Positions 23,791 through 35,699 of a DNA stretch of 64,000 nt are shown in pieces. Every line of letters starts with the position of its first letter. Positions within the stretch are counted from its first letter, which is position 1. The DNA is from Isoetes taiwanensis (lineage: Eukaryota > Streptophyta > Lycopodiopsida > Isoetales > Isoetaceae). The notes under the pieces were generated by a model that was not told the DNA's origin, did no database searches, and saw only the letters and a list, made by a program, of their open reading frames with translations. Location of the stretch: positions 5,239,821 through 5,303,820 of the forward strand of contig JAJEKV010000057.1 in assembly GCA_021234155.1 (NCBI GenBank), written 5' to 3'. Both the position numbers and the translations under genes were made by a program.

Positions 23791-24264
23791 AAGGGTCTAA
23801 CTAGGAGTATTACCAAGTAATGGCTACTAGGATTCTACCCCCCTTCCCAATACAAGACGAGCAAACATGATCAACCAACATCACATATCCACATAACATA
23901 ATCATAATGAGAAGAACATATAAACCTAATCATACATATCTAACTTACAGTTACAGTTCCTTGATTAGGTTCAAGATGTTGACTAAGTGTTCTAGGAAGG
24001 CTTACTAGAGACACGAAATGCAAACCCACAAGAGAACCCATTAGTTTAGCCACATATGGTTTTTAATGATATCAACCCACAAACATGCATTGGTTTTGTA
24101 GAATGGTTTTATAGTCATAACCATGGGAAAAAACATGTAGAGTTTTAATTTTGGGTGCCTCGTGTGTGACTAAACAAACGCTCAACACATGGGGAGCTTG
24201 CTCCTTGGCATAATACGCAAATGATCAAAGATTGGAGTTCTTTGGTTATTGATCCACAATCCTC
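23791..24264. other. Unassigned stretch between LTR and hAT remnant
   Basis: AT-rich sequence that may be the outer part of the LTR or the 3' end of the hAT element. No frame or terminal repeat could be fixed. Confidence 0.4.
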
Positions 24265-25690
24265 CTACTGCAAAGCTGAATTCACACAATAGCAGTCTAA
24301 TTTTGCATCATCACTATTAAACAGTCCACTCATGCTTCTATAATGTGACAATTGGTTCTCAACCATTCTTCTTTCATCAGAATCTATAATAATTCTCTTC
24401 AGAGTATCTTCCCAACCTTGAATAACAAGTCTTTCTCTTTCTTGACCTCTCTCTTGGAATTCTGAATCAAGTACATATGCAACAACATGGAGGGTTGAAT
24501 GGTATTTTGTCCACCTGTCATTCACAAAAGTTAACAATTTGTTGCGGATATCATCTTCAACATTCCCATCTTTGATGTGTGCAACCAAGCTCTCATCCCT
24601 TCATAAACTTTGCCAATGCATGGGAAAGGTATCATTCAAGACAATTTGATGGCATAACTTACTTGCTTTTGAACGACTTTCCTTAAGATTTTTAAAGTCT
24701 GGTGATACAAACGTCTGCTGCAAGGGATCCAAAAGCTCATGTTGACAATTCAAGATAATAAAGTTATACCCAAATCTAGTTTCAAAATAGTTGAGAACCT
24801 TCTTGAATGCGAAATTTTTCAGCAATGCACTTACATGAGAATGATTCTTGATATAAGTAACTATTTTATTACCTTTCTGAATCGCGTGCATAAAGTATGG
24901 CAGCTTTGTAAAATCATTCAAGATGTTGTTGATACAATGTGCCATGCATGGAGAAAAATGTATATGTAGAAATTCCTTCTCAATCTTTGTCCCAGGCTCC
25001 CAGCGGATCTATTGGATTGCTCCCCATCAACAACCTAGATGACATTCTTCTTTCCGATGTAAATGATGGACTCTTTCCATATTCTTGCCATGTTTGTGGC
25101 ATACTTTCCATCCAAGCTTATGTCATGAGCATTCAGAAAATAGCTTCTTCTTCTATGATAAGCAATCATGCCATGAATGTGCCTACCTTGAGTGTCGGAC
25201 CAGCCATCAACAACAAGTGTAACACCCCATTGTTTCCAATGCTCACGTAGCAATTCCAATGATATTGTTACCTCTTTTTTCTTTCTTGCAATCAAAGTGT
25301 CCTCAGATCTTCATATGATGGCAATTCAAGGTTTAGTCCATAGCCTCCCACCTCTGCAAGCACATATTTAAATAGTTGCTTTGTTATCACATGGAATGGA
25401 ATCTTGTCATAAATAAAATGTCTTGCAATTGCTCTATGAATTCAGTCCTTCCTTTGCGCATCAAAAGTATCATGAATATTACTTTGCCTTTTCTTTGCCG
25501 TCGGTGGATGGAAATATGAATCCATTTCTCCTCTAGACAATGAACAATGCTTGCCAACTGGTCTTAAAGACGAAGGTCGTTGCTCATTTATGCTCAAAGA
25601 AGAGCCACTAATTCCTGGGCTTGGAAATGGCATGATGAAGAAGATGGAGGAGATATAAGAGCTGCAGCATTCCTTGCCTCTTGCAAACAT
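24265..25690 (-). pseudogene. hAT-superfamily transposase, broken
   Basis: Read on the minus strand, the order of motifs is that of plant hAT transposases with a DUF659 domain. A linker comes first, then AIARHFIYDKIPFHVI, GGYGLNLELPSYEDLR, and REHWKQWGVTLVVDGWSDTQ (the catalytic-domain start), then the AWHIVSTT/MAHCINNILNDFTKLPYFMH stretch that continues as HSHVSALLKNFAFKKVLNYF and TRFGYNFIILNCQHELLDPL. Stops near 25300 and 24960 and frame changes near 24950 and 24600 break it. The BED zinc finger at the N-terminus and the C-terminal dimerisation domain are not seen. No terminal inverted repeats or 8-bp target duplication could be fixed. It is a decayed copy next to the minus-strand LTR. Confidence 0.8.
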
Positions 25691-26039
25691 TGTTGTCTTT
25701 GCTCTTTCACACCATCTAAACTATTAAAAGCTTTCCAAGCTTACGGAAGGTCACAATAGTTTTTGCAAGCTCAAGTATGTTCCTGGAAGGTTATAGTACC
25801 ACGTCACACCCACGTCGCCCCTTCCACGTCCACGTCAGCTAAATTCCTCTTCTTCGAGCATGGCCTTTGGCTTCCGACCTCGGGTGCAAGTCGCCGCCGC
25901 TGTTCAACAGTCCATCCTCTAGATCCATTTGTTTCGGTTCTATTGCAAGGGATACTAGATCGCCTAGATAATTTCATAATTGAAATACTATGTTCACTCA
26001 CCTCACCTCATTAATACGCAAGCACCTGTGGATAACCTG
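25691..26039. other. No gene seen
   Basis: About 350 bp between the hAT and LINE remnants. An 83-codon frame here has no recognisable features. Confidence 0.45.
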
Positions 26040-26700
26040 CCACCATAGTACAGAGACTTTAGGGTGACGCAACCTATCCCAAAGCCATTGCCATGTACGA
26101 CACAAAGTGGGTTGTGGAACCTGTAGGTGCCACAGATCTGGCAATTGGTGGGGTTGTGGTATTAAAAGAAGGCGATATACTGATCTGACAAAGTGCTTGC
26201 CTTTGGGAATATTTTCATGACAGTCCTATGGCACCCTTTTAGCAACATTAACTTGCACTATAAGAGGCAAATTTTTTGCGACCTTTTCCCATAGAGACAC
26301 ATCCCAACGAGAGAGCAGGAACTTTGCCTGAAATTCAGGCCAAGACAGTAAGCGATCTGCTTCATACCATGCTTGAATATAGACAACACCTGCAAGAACC
26401 TATCGTCTCTGTGTAAGGGGATGAACTGATGCTACCAATGGAGGTGCTGAAAGGTCTGGGGGCAGTGGTGCCCACCACCATGGAGTCTCTAATAGAGTGT
26501 GGATAGAGAGGCATGGCCAGAAAAGATGTTTGTCTGCCTCCCATGCTGTCAACAAGTCACGAAAAAATGGAGAAGCATTTGGAAAAGGCTACAGAGTCTG
26601 AAATAATGCCCAAGGTAGGACTGGTTTAATAGCCTTCTTGCCGAGAGGGATACAATGACTAAGAGCTTGTCTAAGAAGGTGTAAACCAGGAGAGTCATCT
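26040..26700 (-). pseudogene. LINE reverse-transcriptase C-terminal fragment
   Basis: The minus strand, read in one main frame with stops, gives LLTAWEADKHLFWPCLSI, then WYEADRLLSWPEFQAKF and LWHLQVPQPTLCRTWQWLWD. The spacing of tryptophans near a WWQV word recalls the region after the polymerase of plant LINEs. Several stops interrupt it. There are no upstream polymerase motifs and no poly-A tail, so the piece is short and old. The assignment rests on overall feel rather than a catalytic motif. Confidence 0.4.
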
Positions 26701-26710
26701 TCACCATTCA

Positions 26711-26807
26711 GCATAAGTGGAACCTAATGCAACTGCACTAGAAGATGTTAACAACAAATATTGTTTTTAACATCTTCTAGTGCAGTTGCATTAGGACCCA
26801 CTTATGC
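26711..26807. repeat. 97-bp near-perfect palindrome
   Basis: Arms of 41 bases (26711-26751 and 26767-26807) are reverse complements with two mismatches around a short AT-rich loop. This could be a tiny foldback element or a hairpin-RNA locus. Confidence 0.9.
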
Positions 26808-27479
26808 CTTGGCAAGAACGTTCTTTAAGTGGATTCCACTTAATCCTATTTTGCCCAATTTCTCTAGTCTAAGCATGGAGTAATACATTTCAATGCAATT
26901 GACTTTCTAAATATCCGACTCATATGTGTCAGGCGACAAAAGATAGACAGGCAGCATGGGTTTGATGCAAATAGCAAAGACATATCCACAAAGTCAGGGC
27001 AAGTTGCAAAGATGTAAATAGCCTAAAGTCTTGCAAAAGGCAAAGAGAGAAAGTACATTATTATAGAACATGTAGTTTGTACTGACAGGATGAACACGAT
27101 AGCCTAGGTTATCTACACTGCATATAAAATTTTCTTCAATAACCTCTTGTACTTGCACTGACCTCAACTTAGGCCTATGGTATTGGATGTGTAGTAAGAG
27201 CACCATGAACAAAATGCTTTTCCATCTACATCGTCAAATAGTTTAGACTTTAAAGTTTTACAAGCACTTGCACATAAAACACACTCTTCTTCATTCTATC
27301 CAAATAGATGCAAATGAAAATCTCTTTATCACTAATCACAAAACAAGGAATGTAGAACACTAAAATGTAGTTGTTGCTTTTCCTTCATCTAACAATAATT
27401 CTTTCCCCTTGCGAGCTTAACTATTTGATGCCCTTTAACTATTTAACTATTTGCGAGCTAGGACACACATCTTAACTAT
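26808..27479. other. No gene seen
   Basis: AT-rich sequence with only short frames. Words such as CTTAACTATTTGATGCCCTTT near 27420-27490 begin the repeated block that follows. Confidence 0.5.
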
Positions 27480-27996
27480 TTGATGCCCTTTGTATGCACG
27501 GCAAAATTTTTGCTGCCCATTATTTTTTGCTACTTTTTGCTACCCGTTTTGACGGGCAAAAATAGCTGTCAAATTTTAAAAGCTCCGCGCGTCGCTCTGT
27601 TTCCAAATCTGTTTCCATCTCAGGAATGTCCCCTAAACGGACATTCCTGTATACGTCAAAGTAAGTTAGTCTTCATTCTTGTTTGGTTCCAATGAGAGCT
27701 CGTGATGTGGCGATCATACTAATCAGGAATGACAAATGGGTACATCATTCTTGACGAACCTGAGACAGTCGGTCTGCTTATCATCTGCCGAAGCTCAACT
27801 GCGTGAAAACCCTTTCACCCTGCTTACCTAGACGTCGTGGAGCAGCAACAATGAGCAGATTCCTGCTCTGGACTGGGAGCTGGCCACTAGCAGCAGCCAG
27901 GAGCGCCGGGTATGACAGACATCTTAAGTATTTGATGCCCCTTGTATGCACGGCAAAATTTTTGCTGCCCATTATTTTTTGCTACTTTTTGACGTT

Positions 27997-28187
27997 CGTA
28001 AAGTTAGGGGGGAGGATATTTCGCCATATTATAAGCGATCTTATAACAGATAATGTGCTGCAGCCCGCTTCCTCTCCTCCGATGCCTGGCTTCATCTCCT
28101 CCGGTGCTGGCTGATAACGGAGTAATCAGAGTTGTGTGGCTACGACGGCGCCACGTGGCAGGAAATATCCTCCCCCCTAACTTTACG
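27997..28187. repeat. Inverted repeat, 26-bp perfect arms (outer)
   Basis: Arms at 27997-28022 and 28162-28187 (CGTAAAGTTAGGGGGGAGGA and its complement) enclose about 140 bp. The size and arms fit a miniature inverted-repeat element. No target duplication could be fixed. Confidence 0.9.
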
Positions 28188-28194
28188 TTAGAAA

Positions 28195-28269
28195 ATGTTC
28201 GCCCGCAGGCCCTTACGCGGGGTGGGCTCGCCAGGTCCTTACCCCGCGTAAGGGCCTGCGGGCGAACAT
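28195..28269. repeat. Inverted repeat, 29-bp perfect GC-rich arms (inner)
   Basis: Arms at 28195-28223 and 28241-28269 (ATGTTCGCCCGCAGGCCCTT...) are perfect complements around a 17-base loop. It directly follows the outer repeat and lies about 460 bp upstream of the SnRK2 start. The stem is unusually GC-rich for this AT-rich neighbourhood. Confidence 0.95.
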
Positions 28270-28730
28270 TATCTCTAACAAAAATAGCCGTCAAATTTTA
28301 AAAGCTAAACAACATTGTGTTGCCTGGGCCAATAATTTGCGAGATTGGCGCAGGCAACACAGTTTAACCTGATTTTACGTGGACGAAAACAACACATTTT
28401 TCAGTCTTTTTTTTTTGTGTTTTTTCGTCGGAGCATTCTTAAGAGCAGGGGATTTCTCCTTCCAGTAAGGACGCCAGCGCTCTTCCAGTTGCACGAAAAT
28501 AATCACTTCCATCCCCACTGGCATACCGCTCACTTCACAAATCCGTTCCTTCTTGCTCAGAATCGCCTTGCCTTTTTTTTTTTTTTTACAGGCTTACGCA
28601 GACGGCCAATCTGGCGGTGAGAAAACAAATTTTGTAATCGAATGTTTGTGGATTTGTGATTAAGTCTGTGACCTTGTGTTCCTTTGGGTCTTTTTTGGTA
28701 GTCGATTGGGTTTCTTCGGCTATTACAGAT

Positions 28731-30685
28731 ATGGATGTCCCGGGGATGCACAATACGGATCGTTATGAGCTTGTCAAGGATATTGGATCAGGAAATTTTG
28801 GTGTTGCCAGACTGATGCGGGACAAGAAGGCTAAAGAGCTTGTAGCAGTCAAGTATATAGAAAGGGGCGAAAAGGTATGTTACTTGCTCGATAATGCTGA
28901 GCTCGAGTGATTTATGAACTCGGGTGCTATTGGCCGTAGTCGGGTTTGAACCCACCGCATATCCGTCGCATATCCATCGCTGTCGTGTTTGAACCACGAA
29001 AAAAGCACATGGATTTTTTCCGGGGGTCCTAGCATTTTTCTTTCAGTTTTAGCGTCGTGATTGAACGACCGTGGCCAATATTTACTGGGATCGGATGTGG
29101 TGCTGCAGATTGACGAAAATGTGCAAAGGGAGATCATTAATCACCGGTCACTACGGCATCCTAATATTGTGAGATTCAAAGAGGCAAGTTGAACGATCCT
29201 TAAAATGAATCTGCCTGGAAATATAGCATGCAGGATAAATGTAGTTGAGTTTTATGTTTCAGTGCAATTTGTGTTCCGTTAATTCTGAGCATGTGAAATT
29301 GCTGTGTCTGCTTCAGGTTATATTGACTCCAACCCACCTAGCCATAGTCATGGAATATGCAGCAGGTGGTGAACTTTTCGAACGAATTTCTAATTTGGGC
29401 CGTTTCAGTGAAGATGAGGTTTCTTCTGCCTTTCATATGCTGTGCTTGTAGGATGCTGTGCTTGTAGGATGTGTTACGTTGTGTATCTTAGGTTCTCTTC
29501 ATGTGTCAATTGTCCAAGGGCTTCAAATGGACTTCCATTACACTTTTACTGCTAGTTTGACTAGTTCATTCCTTTTGTACCAGGCAAGGTTTTTCTTTCA
29601 ACAACTGATATCTGGGGTCAGCTATTGCCACTCAATGGTATTGCATTCGCCCTCCACTTCTATGTAGCTGTGAGTGTCTCTCAACATGGCCTCAATGGAG
29701 GATGCTTATATTTAAACTCTGATCCTGCAGGGGATTTGTCATCGAGATTTGAAGTTGGAAAACCAATTGCTAGATGGAAGCCCTGCTCCTCGGTTAAAAA
29801 TTTGTGACTTTGGCTATTCAAAGGTAATCTGCTTCCTACTTTGTTAGTATATTATTGGATAGGTGGTGTTTATAATGTGCATGTATGCTTGCTGTATGCA
29901 GTCTTCTCTACTGCATTCTCAGCCAAAATCAAGAGTTGGCACACCAGCATACCTAGCACCAGAAGTGTTATCTAAGGAAGAGTATGATGGTAAGGTATGT
30001 ATTAGGAAGGGGCGTGCTTCAAGATACTCTCATTCCAGCAAGTTATTTTTTTCTGTCAATACAATACAAATGATCAGTTGTTACAGATTGCAGATGTTTG
30101 GTCCTGTAGCGTCACTCTCTACGTCATGCTTGTAGGAGCTTACCCATTTGAAGATCCAGGTGTAAAACTATTGCAGTAGGAAAAGCATTATTGTCAACTC
30201 TGATTAATCAGTAAAAAATTTCTGATTTTAAATATCAATGTTCTTGCAACGCAGAGGATATTGAGTGTGCAATATGCTGTTCCAGACAACATACAAATAT
30301 CTGCTGAAGGACAGAATCTTCTTTCACACATTTTTGTTGCAAACCCAGCAAGAGTAAGCATTTGCTTTTGCAGCATACTCTTTGTAAGCCAACCTCTTCT
30401 CTTTATTCGCAGCGAATCACCATTCCAGATATTATGAAGCATGAGTGGTTTTTGAAGAACTTGCCTGTTGATCTCATGGAAGGTGCTGATATGGGTAATG
30501 AGCTTGATGATCCCAACCATCCACCCCAGAACATAGAGGAGATAATGCGCATTATTCAAGAAGGTAGAGTACCTCCTCCAAATACCAGTCTTGGTGATGC
30601 TGGTCTGGTTTTAGATGATATGGATCTGGAAAACGATACAGATGTTGATGGTGACAGCAGTGGCGAATTTGTTTGTGCCTTATGA
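28731..30685 (+). CDS. SnRK2: SnRK2 protein kinase, subclass III (OST1/SnRK2.6-like)
   Basis: Nine exons: 28731-28874, 29109-29183, 29317-29418, 29584-29637, 29731-29823, 29902-29994, 30087-about 30175, about 30255-30353, 30413-30685. This serine/threonine kinase acts in abscisic-acid and osmotic-stress signalling. Seen: glycine loop IGSGNFG, lysine in [19 protein letters not shown], activation loop [38 protein letters not shown], then an SnRK2 box and an acidic end ([16 protein letters not shown]) typical of the ABA-binding-phosphatase contact. [14 protein letters not shown] matches the family start, though TTACAG just before it could be an acceptor for an upstream exon. Oddities: intron 2 starts with GC (GAG before GCAAGT); the loop has R where OST1 has T; exon 7 lacks the conserved segment before RIL, although a shifted donor and acceptor could keep frame. 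It is a probable gene, possibly damaged. Confidence 0.9.
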
Positions 30686-33060
30686 TAGGACTATGCAAGA
30701 CTTGGGATCCATTTCATTCAGAAAATAGAACTTTGTGCTAGACTGGGGCATTGTTGCCAGTATCACAGCTGGCCATGATTATGGCAGCCAACTTTTAGAG
30801 GTTTCAACCAACATGATGTCATCTACCATGTCACACTTTCAAAGCTCCAATGCCTTCTCAGCGTCAATTATATAGGTATAGTGAAGCTATGGCTGTTTAT
30901 AGTGATGTCGCACTAGGTACATGTTTCTACTAGATAGGGGCATCTAGCGTCCCTGCTTATAGAGGCAAAGTAGATTATCCCATTAGGTATGGTCTCCTGT
31001 CTTGCTTGCTTAGAGCAAAATACCAAAAAATTAATCCGCCAGCCTAACTGCCGACATAATCCGATTGGCGCTCGAGTTGCATTCCCATGGAAACCTCCCC
31101 GATAAAGTTTGCACAATCCTTTGTGTATTGCTGGAGGGTCTTCAAGCATTAATTGGGCATAAGATTTTTAAGCAGTATTGTATTTTAGGTCGTATAAATA
31201 CCAAGTTTGAGGTGCTTATTGCTAATTTTAGAGGTTCTTTTCGAGTTTTTCGAGTTGTTTTTGCAGAATTTGATATGCCAAAAGTAGAAAGTGGGCTGCA
31301 CTTGACACGAACTTCCATGCATGCTAAATCCTCTGGGTCTACTACGGTTACTTATTTTGAAGATGCAGGCAAAGCGGTTTCATAGCAGAGAAGATGCTGC
31401 TGGTCTGCTTGCTACGACAGATTGATTTTGAAGCCCTCTATTTTTTTGTTGTTAGATCCATGGGCTATGTGGGTTCAAGTCCCACTGTAGGTTTCATTGT
31501 CCTTTGTGTTGTAGGTTTCATGGTTTCATTGTCCTTTGTGTTGTAGGTTTCATTGTTCTTTGTGTTTTGTGTGTTTATTTGTCATTTGCTTCTTCTAAAA
31601 GATTTTGGTACATTGTGAAGCTTGATTGGGGTGCAAGGGCTCTTCTTCTCGTCCTTGTTTTCTTCGCAGCTTGTTTTGTATGCATTTGTTGGTCCACTTG
31701 CAGTCAGCAGAGTTGGAAAGTTTCGGTGGCAAGGCAGAGCTTCGATCCCTACAGAATCTCGCAGAATCTCGGAGAGGTCCAGGCAGGGCCGAATCCGCCC
31801 TATTTTTTTGCAAGCCATGGTTGGAGGCCGTCTTTCTTGGTGAGGATGTCTCACAGAAGTTGAATTCTCTGTTATTTCTTTTGCATCAACCGTGCGGATC
31901 TAGTACAGGGGGTGCATTAACTTGCCAGTCGGTTGTGCTTTGGGCCATTCGACTGCAGAAGGCACGTCAAGCTTTCTAACTCTCCAGCGATGGCCTACAG
32001 ACCTGATATGCCGACCATGTAAGCAGGGTTGGAAATTGAAGGCTGCATGCCTTGAAAGACCCTCTTTACCATGCAAAATAAAGTTTAAAAGAAAATAGAC
32101 CTTCCAAAACAAGTCTACACTTTACACAACCTTGGAAAATGAAAGTCAAAAAGAAAATTGGCATGCAACAAAAAAGTCTACTTTTGGCCTAACTATGCAC
32201 TTATACCCCTATATTAATTTACTTTCTTAAATGTATATTTATACAATTCCATATATACAATACAAATACCAACCAATGTACCATTACCATATACCGAGAT
32301 ATAAATTTAGAGAAAACACGAGAGATTAATATTGTAAAATCATCATTTTAGAATGGTATAGTTGATTAATGGTGAGGGAGGGGATGTTTCTTGGCGCAGG
32401 CGGCAGAGGCAACGGCTAGGGCAGTGACGTGAGACAGGGGCCGCCATTCTCTCCACCGGAACTGCTGTTAATCTCTTGCCTTCCTAACTCTGATTTTCGT
32501 TGCTAGAAGGGAATTTTGAAATGGTCTGTGGATTTGAAAAATTATAGTAAGACGATTTTTTGTGGCAGCATCAAGGCAGTCTGCTAACAATTCCAGGTAA
32601 ACCAGTAACGTGGTTAATTTTGCTCTTCTGCTTCCTATGAAGCATTATGATCCGGTTTCCAAGAGATAAAAGACAGAGGTTCTCTATTTCTTGAAGATCT
32701 TTCTTCTTTCTTGAAGGATCTTTCTTCATATTTTATGGCTGAATTTTATATTATTGGGCAAAAGACACACCGAAAAAATGCAGGTGTCTATAAGGAGCAA
32801 GATTGTGGAATATTAGCATATGATGGCAGTTTTCAGATTTCGGCAGTGCTATCTTTTTCCAGGTCTTCTTTACAGTAGAAATTTTTCCTTTCCTTCCACT
32901 CTTTCTTTCTAGCAGAAAGGTCTGGATTTTGTATTTGAATGATAGTAAAGGCTCTTACTAATTAGTGGAATTATGTGGATTAGTACAGATTCATTGGTAA
33001 ATGGTCAGAAATTGCAGAGATAATAAGAAGCACGGTAGTTTGGTGAGATGATCCTAAATA
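30686..33060. other. Downstream of SnRK2, no gene
   Basis: The first few hundred bases are probably the kinase 3' untranslated region. Frames up to 119 codons near 31.5-32.0 kb overlap one another on both strands and match nothing I know. Apart from one small repeat nothing is assigned. Confidence 0.5.
31488..31567. repeat. Three short tandem units
   Basis: Three units of 24-32 bp share GTAGGTTTCAT and CTTTGTGTT. A T-arm-like word (GTGGGTTCAAGTCCCAC) lies just before them. Confidence 0.85.
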
Positions 33061-33255
33061 CTCGGTTCTTGCTCAGGGACTGCTATGCCTGAGCGGATCT
33101 TTCAAGTGCTGATGCTTGATTGATTCTGGTACTGCTATGCTAAGAACCTTATGCTTATTTAGCACTCGGTTCTTGCTCAGGTATTGCTATGCCTGAGCAA
33201 ATCTTTCAAGTGCTGATGCTTGATTGATTCTAGTACTACTATGCCAAGAACCTCA
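33061..33255. repeat. 104-bp tandem repeat, two units
   Basis: CTCGGTTCTTGCTCAGG begins units at 33061 and 33165. Both go on to GCTATGCCTGAGC and CAAGTGCTGATGCTTGATTG. It is non-coding. Confidence 0.9.
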
Positions 33256-34059
33256 TTCCATCTTGCTACTGCTATACAGATATACAGGTTTTCTTGCCTT
33301 TTTTTCAATATTTCAGGAGAATTTATGTGGTTCTACTATTTGGTTTGAGAATTTAGGAAGCCTAATGGCTTATCTTAGGTATCATCATTACATCATCTGG
33401 CTAGGTGGATGAATTATGATGCTTCATACATATCAGGCTTTCGGAGCTGTTAATAAGTTTCTGCACAAGAAAGATGAAGATGTTGAGTTACTCCTGTAGT
33501 AATCTTTCTAGTGTGATGAAACATTCTAGTTGTTGTGCTTAATTATGATTTGATCCATGTGGGATCCTTTCCGATGTAATACTTCCTATATGATTAACAT
33601 AAAACTTTGTTCTTTCCAAAAAAAAAGGGAGGGGGAGGAGATAGAATGGTATAGCAATTAATATTGCCAGCCAAAATTCCCTGCAACAAATCCAAAAAGG
33701 CAAAAACGTCTGTTTGGTTTCGGTTACGAAATTGAGGGAAAAATAATTTCCTTTTTCTTTCTCTGATATCTTACGACTCTTTCTTCTGTTTTGCGACTGA
33801 TTCAAATTAGATCATGCAGCCGAATCAGGGTTGGACCAGCCGAATCAGATGAGGTTGCTGAATTGGGTGGGTTGGCAAGGCTCTGGATTCGATGTTCACA
33901 CTACGCAGCCAAAAATGCATACAATGAGAATAAATAGCAGTAAATTCATCTCTATTTTAAAATTTGCATGAAGCAGATGGCAATTGGCATGGCAAAAATC
34001 ATTTCCATGTAAGAATTAATTCGATTTGCCTTGGAGATCTCCTCGTATTATTCTTTATA
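33256..34059. other. No gene seen
   Basis: AT-rich sequence with a short A-run near 33620 after CTATATGATTAAC, which could be the end of a small retroposon, but no diagnostic feature is present. Confidence 0.4.
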
Positions 34060-34421
34060 TTTTTTTTGAATTAATACAAACTATTACATCCAATATTTTA
34101 AAATTAAATTCCCCCTGAAACCCCTTTGGTTTGGGTGCATACTCACAAGGGGGGTGACTTCGGGCATCAAGAGCTGTAAAATAGGCGTATTTACTCAATA
34201 TTCCTTGATCTAGACCATAGATAGCGATCTTTCTTTGTGGAGTATTCTTGTCCAAATTTTGATATATTGTATAACGAGGTTTGTGCAATATTATAAGGTT
34301 TGAGACAACGTATTAAATAGTGCTAATTTTATACATATTATGCTCTACGTCACCCCCGTTTCAGGGAAAATTTAATTTTAAAGTATTGGATGTAATGGTT
34401 TGTATTAATTCAAAAAAAAAA
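34060..34421. mobile_element. MITE with ~60-bp terminal inverted repeats
   Basis: The left arm 34060-34124 and the right arm 34357-34421 are reverse complements with a few mismatches (TTGAATTAATACAAAC.ATT, then ACATCCAATA.TTTAAAATTA). The element is about 360 bp and has no coding frame. A clear target duplication was not found because the ends are A/T runs. Confidence 0.85.
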
Positions 34422-35021
34422 TTTGAATCCCTGGGGCCTAGGAAAAGGTGGTGTACAAATTAGAGAAAAGGGCTACCTAGTTTTATACGGCCCATATTTA
34501 AGGGTTAAATCATAATAGGCCCACATGTGGTTTCCAAATTCAAAAATATAACATTTGAATATCAATGTCAAAATATAACATTTACGAAAAGTATTGGCAT
34601 TAAAAACCACCATAGTATACAAGCTTGATACAAGAGACATCATTGACCAATTAAGCTTCGCATTGCAAAAATCTCCTTTGCATACCAATCCCTTGCAAAC
34701 TGCAAGGATGGGAAAGAGTACCATGTGTCATGCAGAAGCCAGCCATGATTTCCATCAAATAAATTTTAAAATTTTAACAAAGCAAACAAATAGTTTTCAA
34801 CCAACAAGCTTTATTCAGCACTGCACATGCCAAACCTGATCACTCTGAGACATTTGAATGCGACAAGCATCTTAGATGGACTTACAGAATATGTAGAGAT
34901 TATAATAAGGGGTGAGCATTGAAGGCTGCTTCAATATCATGTCCTGCACCTACATTTATTTTGTAATCCTTCATTCTTGGTTAGAAACTACAAAGCACTG
35001 AGATGTGCAATGAGATAGCGG
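34422..35021. other. No gene seen
   Basis: About 600 bp of AT-rich sequence. Two overlapping frames of about 80 codons on opposite strands are not supported. Confidence 0.45.
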
Positions 35022-35370
35022 TGGTAACCATGGAGGCCGAAATGCATGATCCCAATTACGGGACTGAATTACAAAGAAAACCACCCGATGCCATATATCT
35101 CGGAGAGTTTACTGAAGGACTTTCCAACGCACTAAAAATCGCTCAAAACGGACACCCGAGGTGGGAGATATCCGAGATTGAAGCAACTCCAAAATTGACG
35201 GTAACCATGGAGGCCGAAATAGATGATCCTAATTCCAGGGCCAAAGTAGAGAGAAAATTACCTGATGCCATACACCATTGAAAAAAGTAATGCAAGAGCT
35301 TTCTAGCGCACTAAAAATCACTCAAAACGGACCCCCAAGGAAGGAGATATCTGAGATTAAAATATTAAAA
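35022..35370. repeat. ~180-bp tandem duplication
   Basis: Units start at about 35022 and 35199 with GGTAACCATGGAGGCCGAAAT and share CCTGATGCCATA/CCCGATGCCATA, GCACTAAAAATC.CTCAAAACGG and GGGAGATATC.GAGATT. The first unit is open for 92 codons (MEAEMHDPNYGTELQRK), but the second breaks, so coding is doubtful. Confidence 0.85.
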
Positions 35371-35699
35371 CCCTAGCCCTAGTGAGCAACGCCATTACCA
35401 AATCAGGCCTTTATCTAATATTCACATACAACCACACAATCTCTCTTTTTTTAGGCTTTATCTAATATTCCCATACAACCACACAATTTCTCTTTTAAAA
35501 AAAAAAAAAATCGACGGCCAAGAAAAAGTGCACTCTGGAAATACTATTTAGTACAGTCAAACGAATACATCAACCAAATCATAGCAAAACCATATTGAAA
35601 AGCATACAAAAAACACAAAGGAAACCCCCTGTTATTGTGCTATATATTCTTCCCTCCCTTCTTTGATTGGGTCTCATATTTCATCTATAGTGTATTGCT

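Larger units (their letters stand above)
27480..28310. repeat. Dispersed short repeats upstream of SnRK2
   Basis: A 58-bp block at about 27480-27538 (GTATGCACGGCAAAATTTTT, then GCTGCCCATTATTTTTTGCT) recurs at about 27930-27990. A second word, AAAAATAG.(T/C)GTCAAATTTTAAAAGCT, is at 27558 and 28281. Together with two strong inverted repeats inside the region, this looks like nested small foldback elements. Confidence 0.85.

Noticed and set aside
28930-28975. GGGTTTGAACCC word resembling a tRNA T-arm
   Set aside because: It lies inside SnRK2 intron 1 and no cloverleaf can be drawn.
31453-31493. T-arm-like word GTGGGTTCAAGTCCCAC, possible tRNA
   Set aside because: No matching acceptor, D or anticodon stems are found in the 75 bases before it.
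31504-31979. Overlapping frames of 72-119 codons on both strands
   Set aside because: They overlap one another in several frames, have no family resemblance and no splice context.
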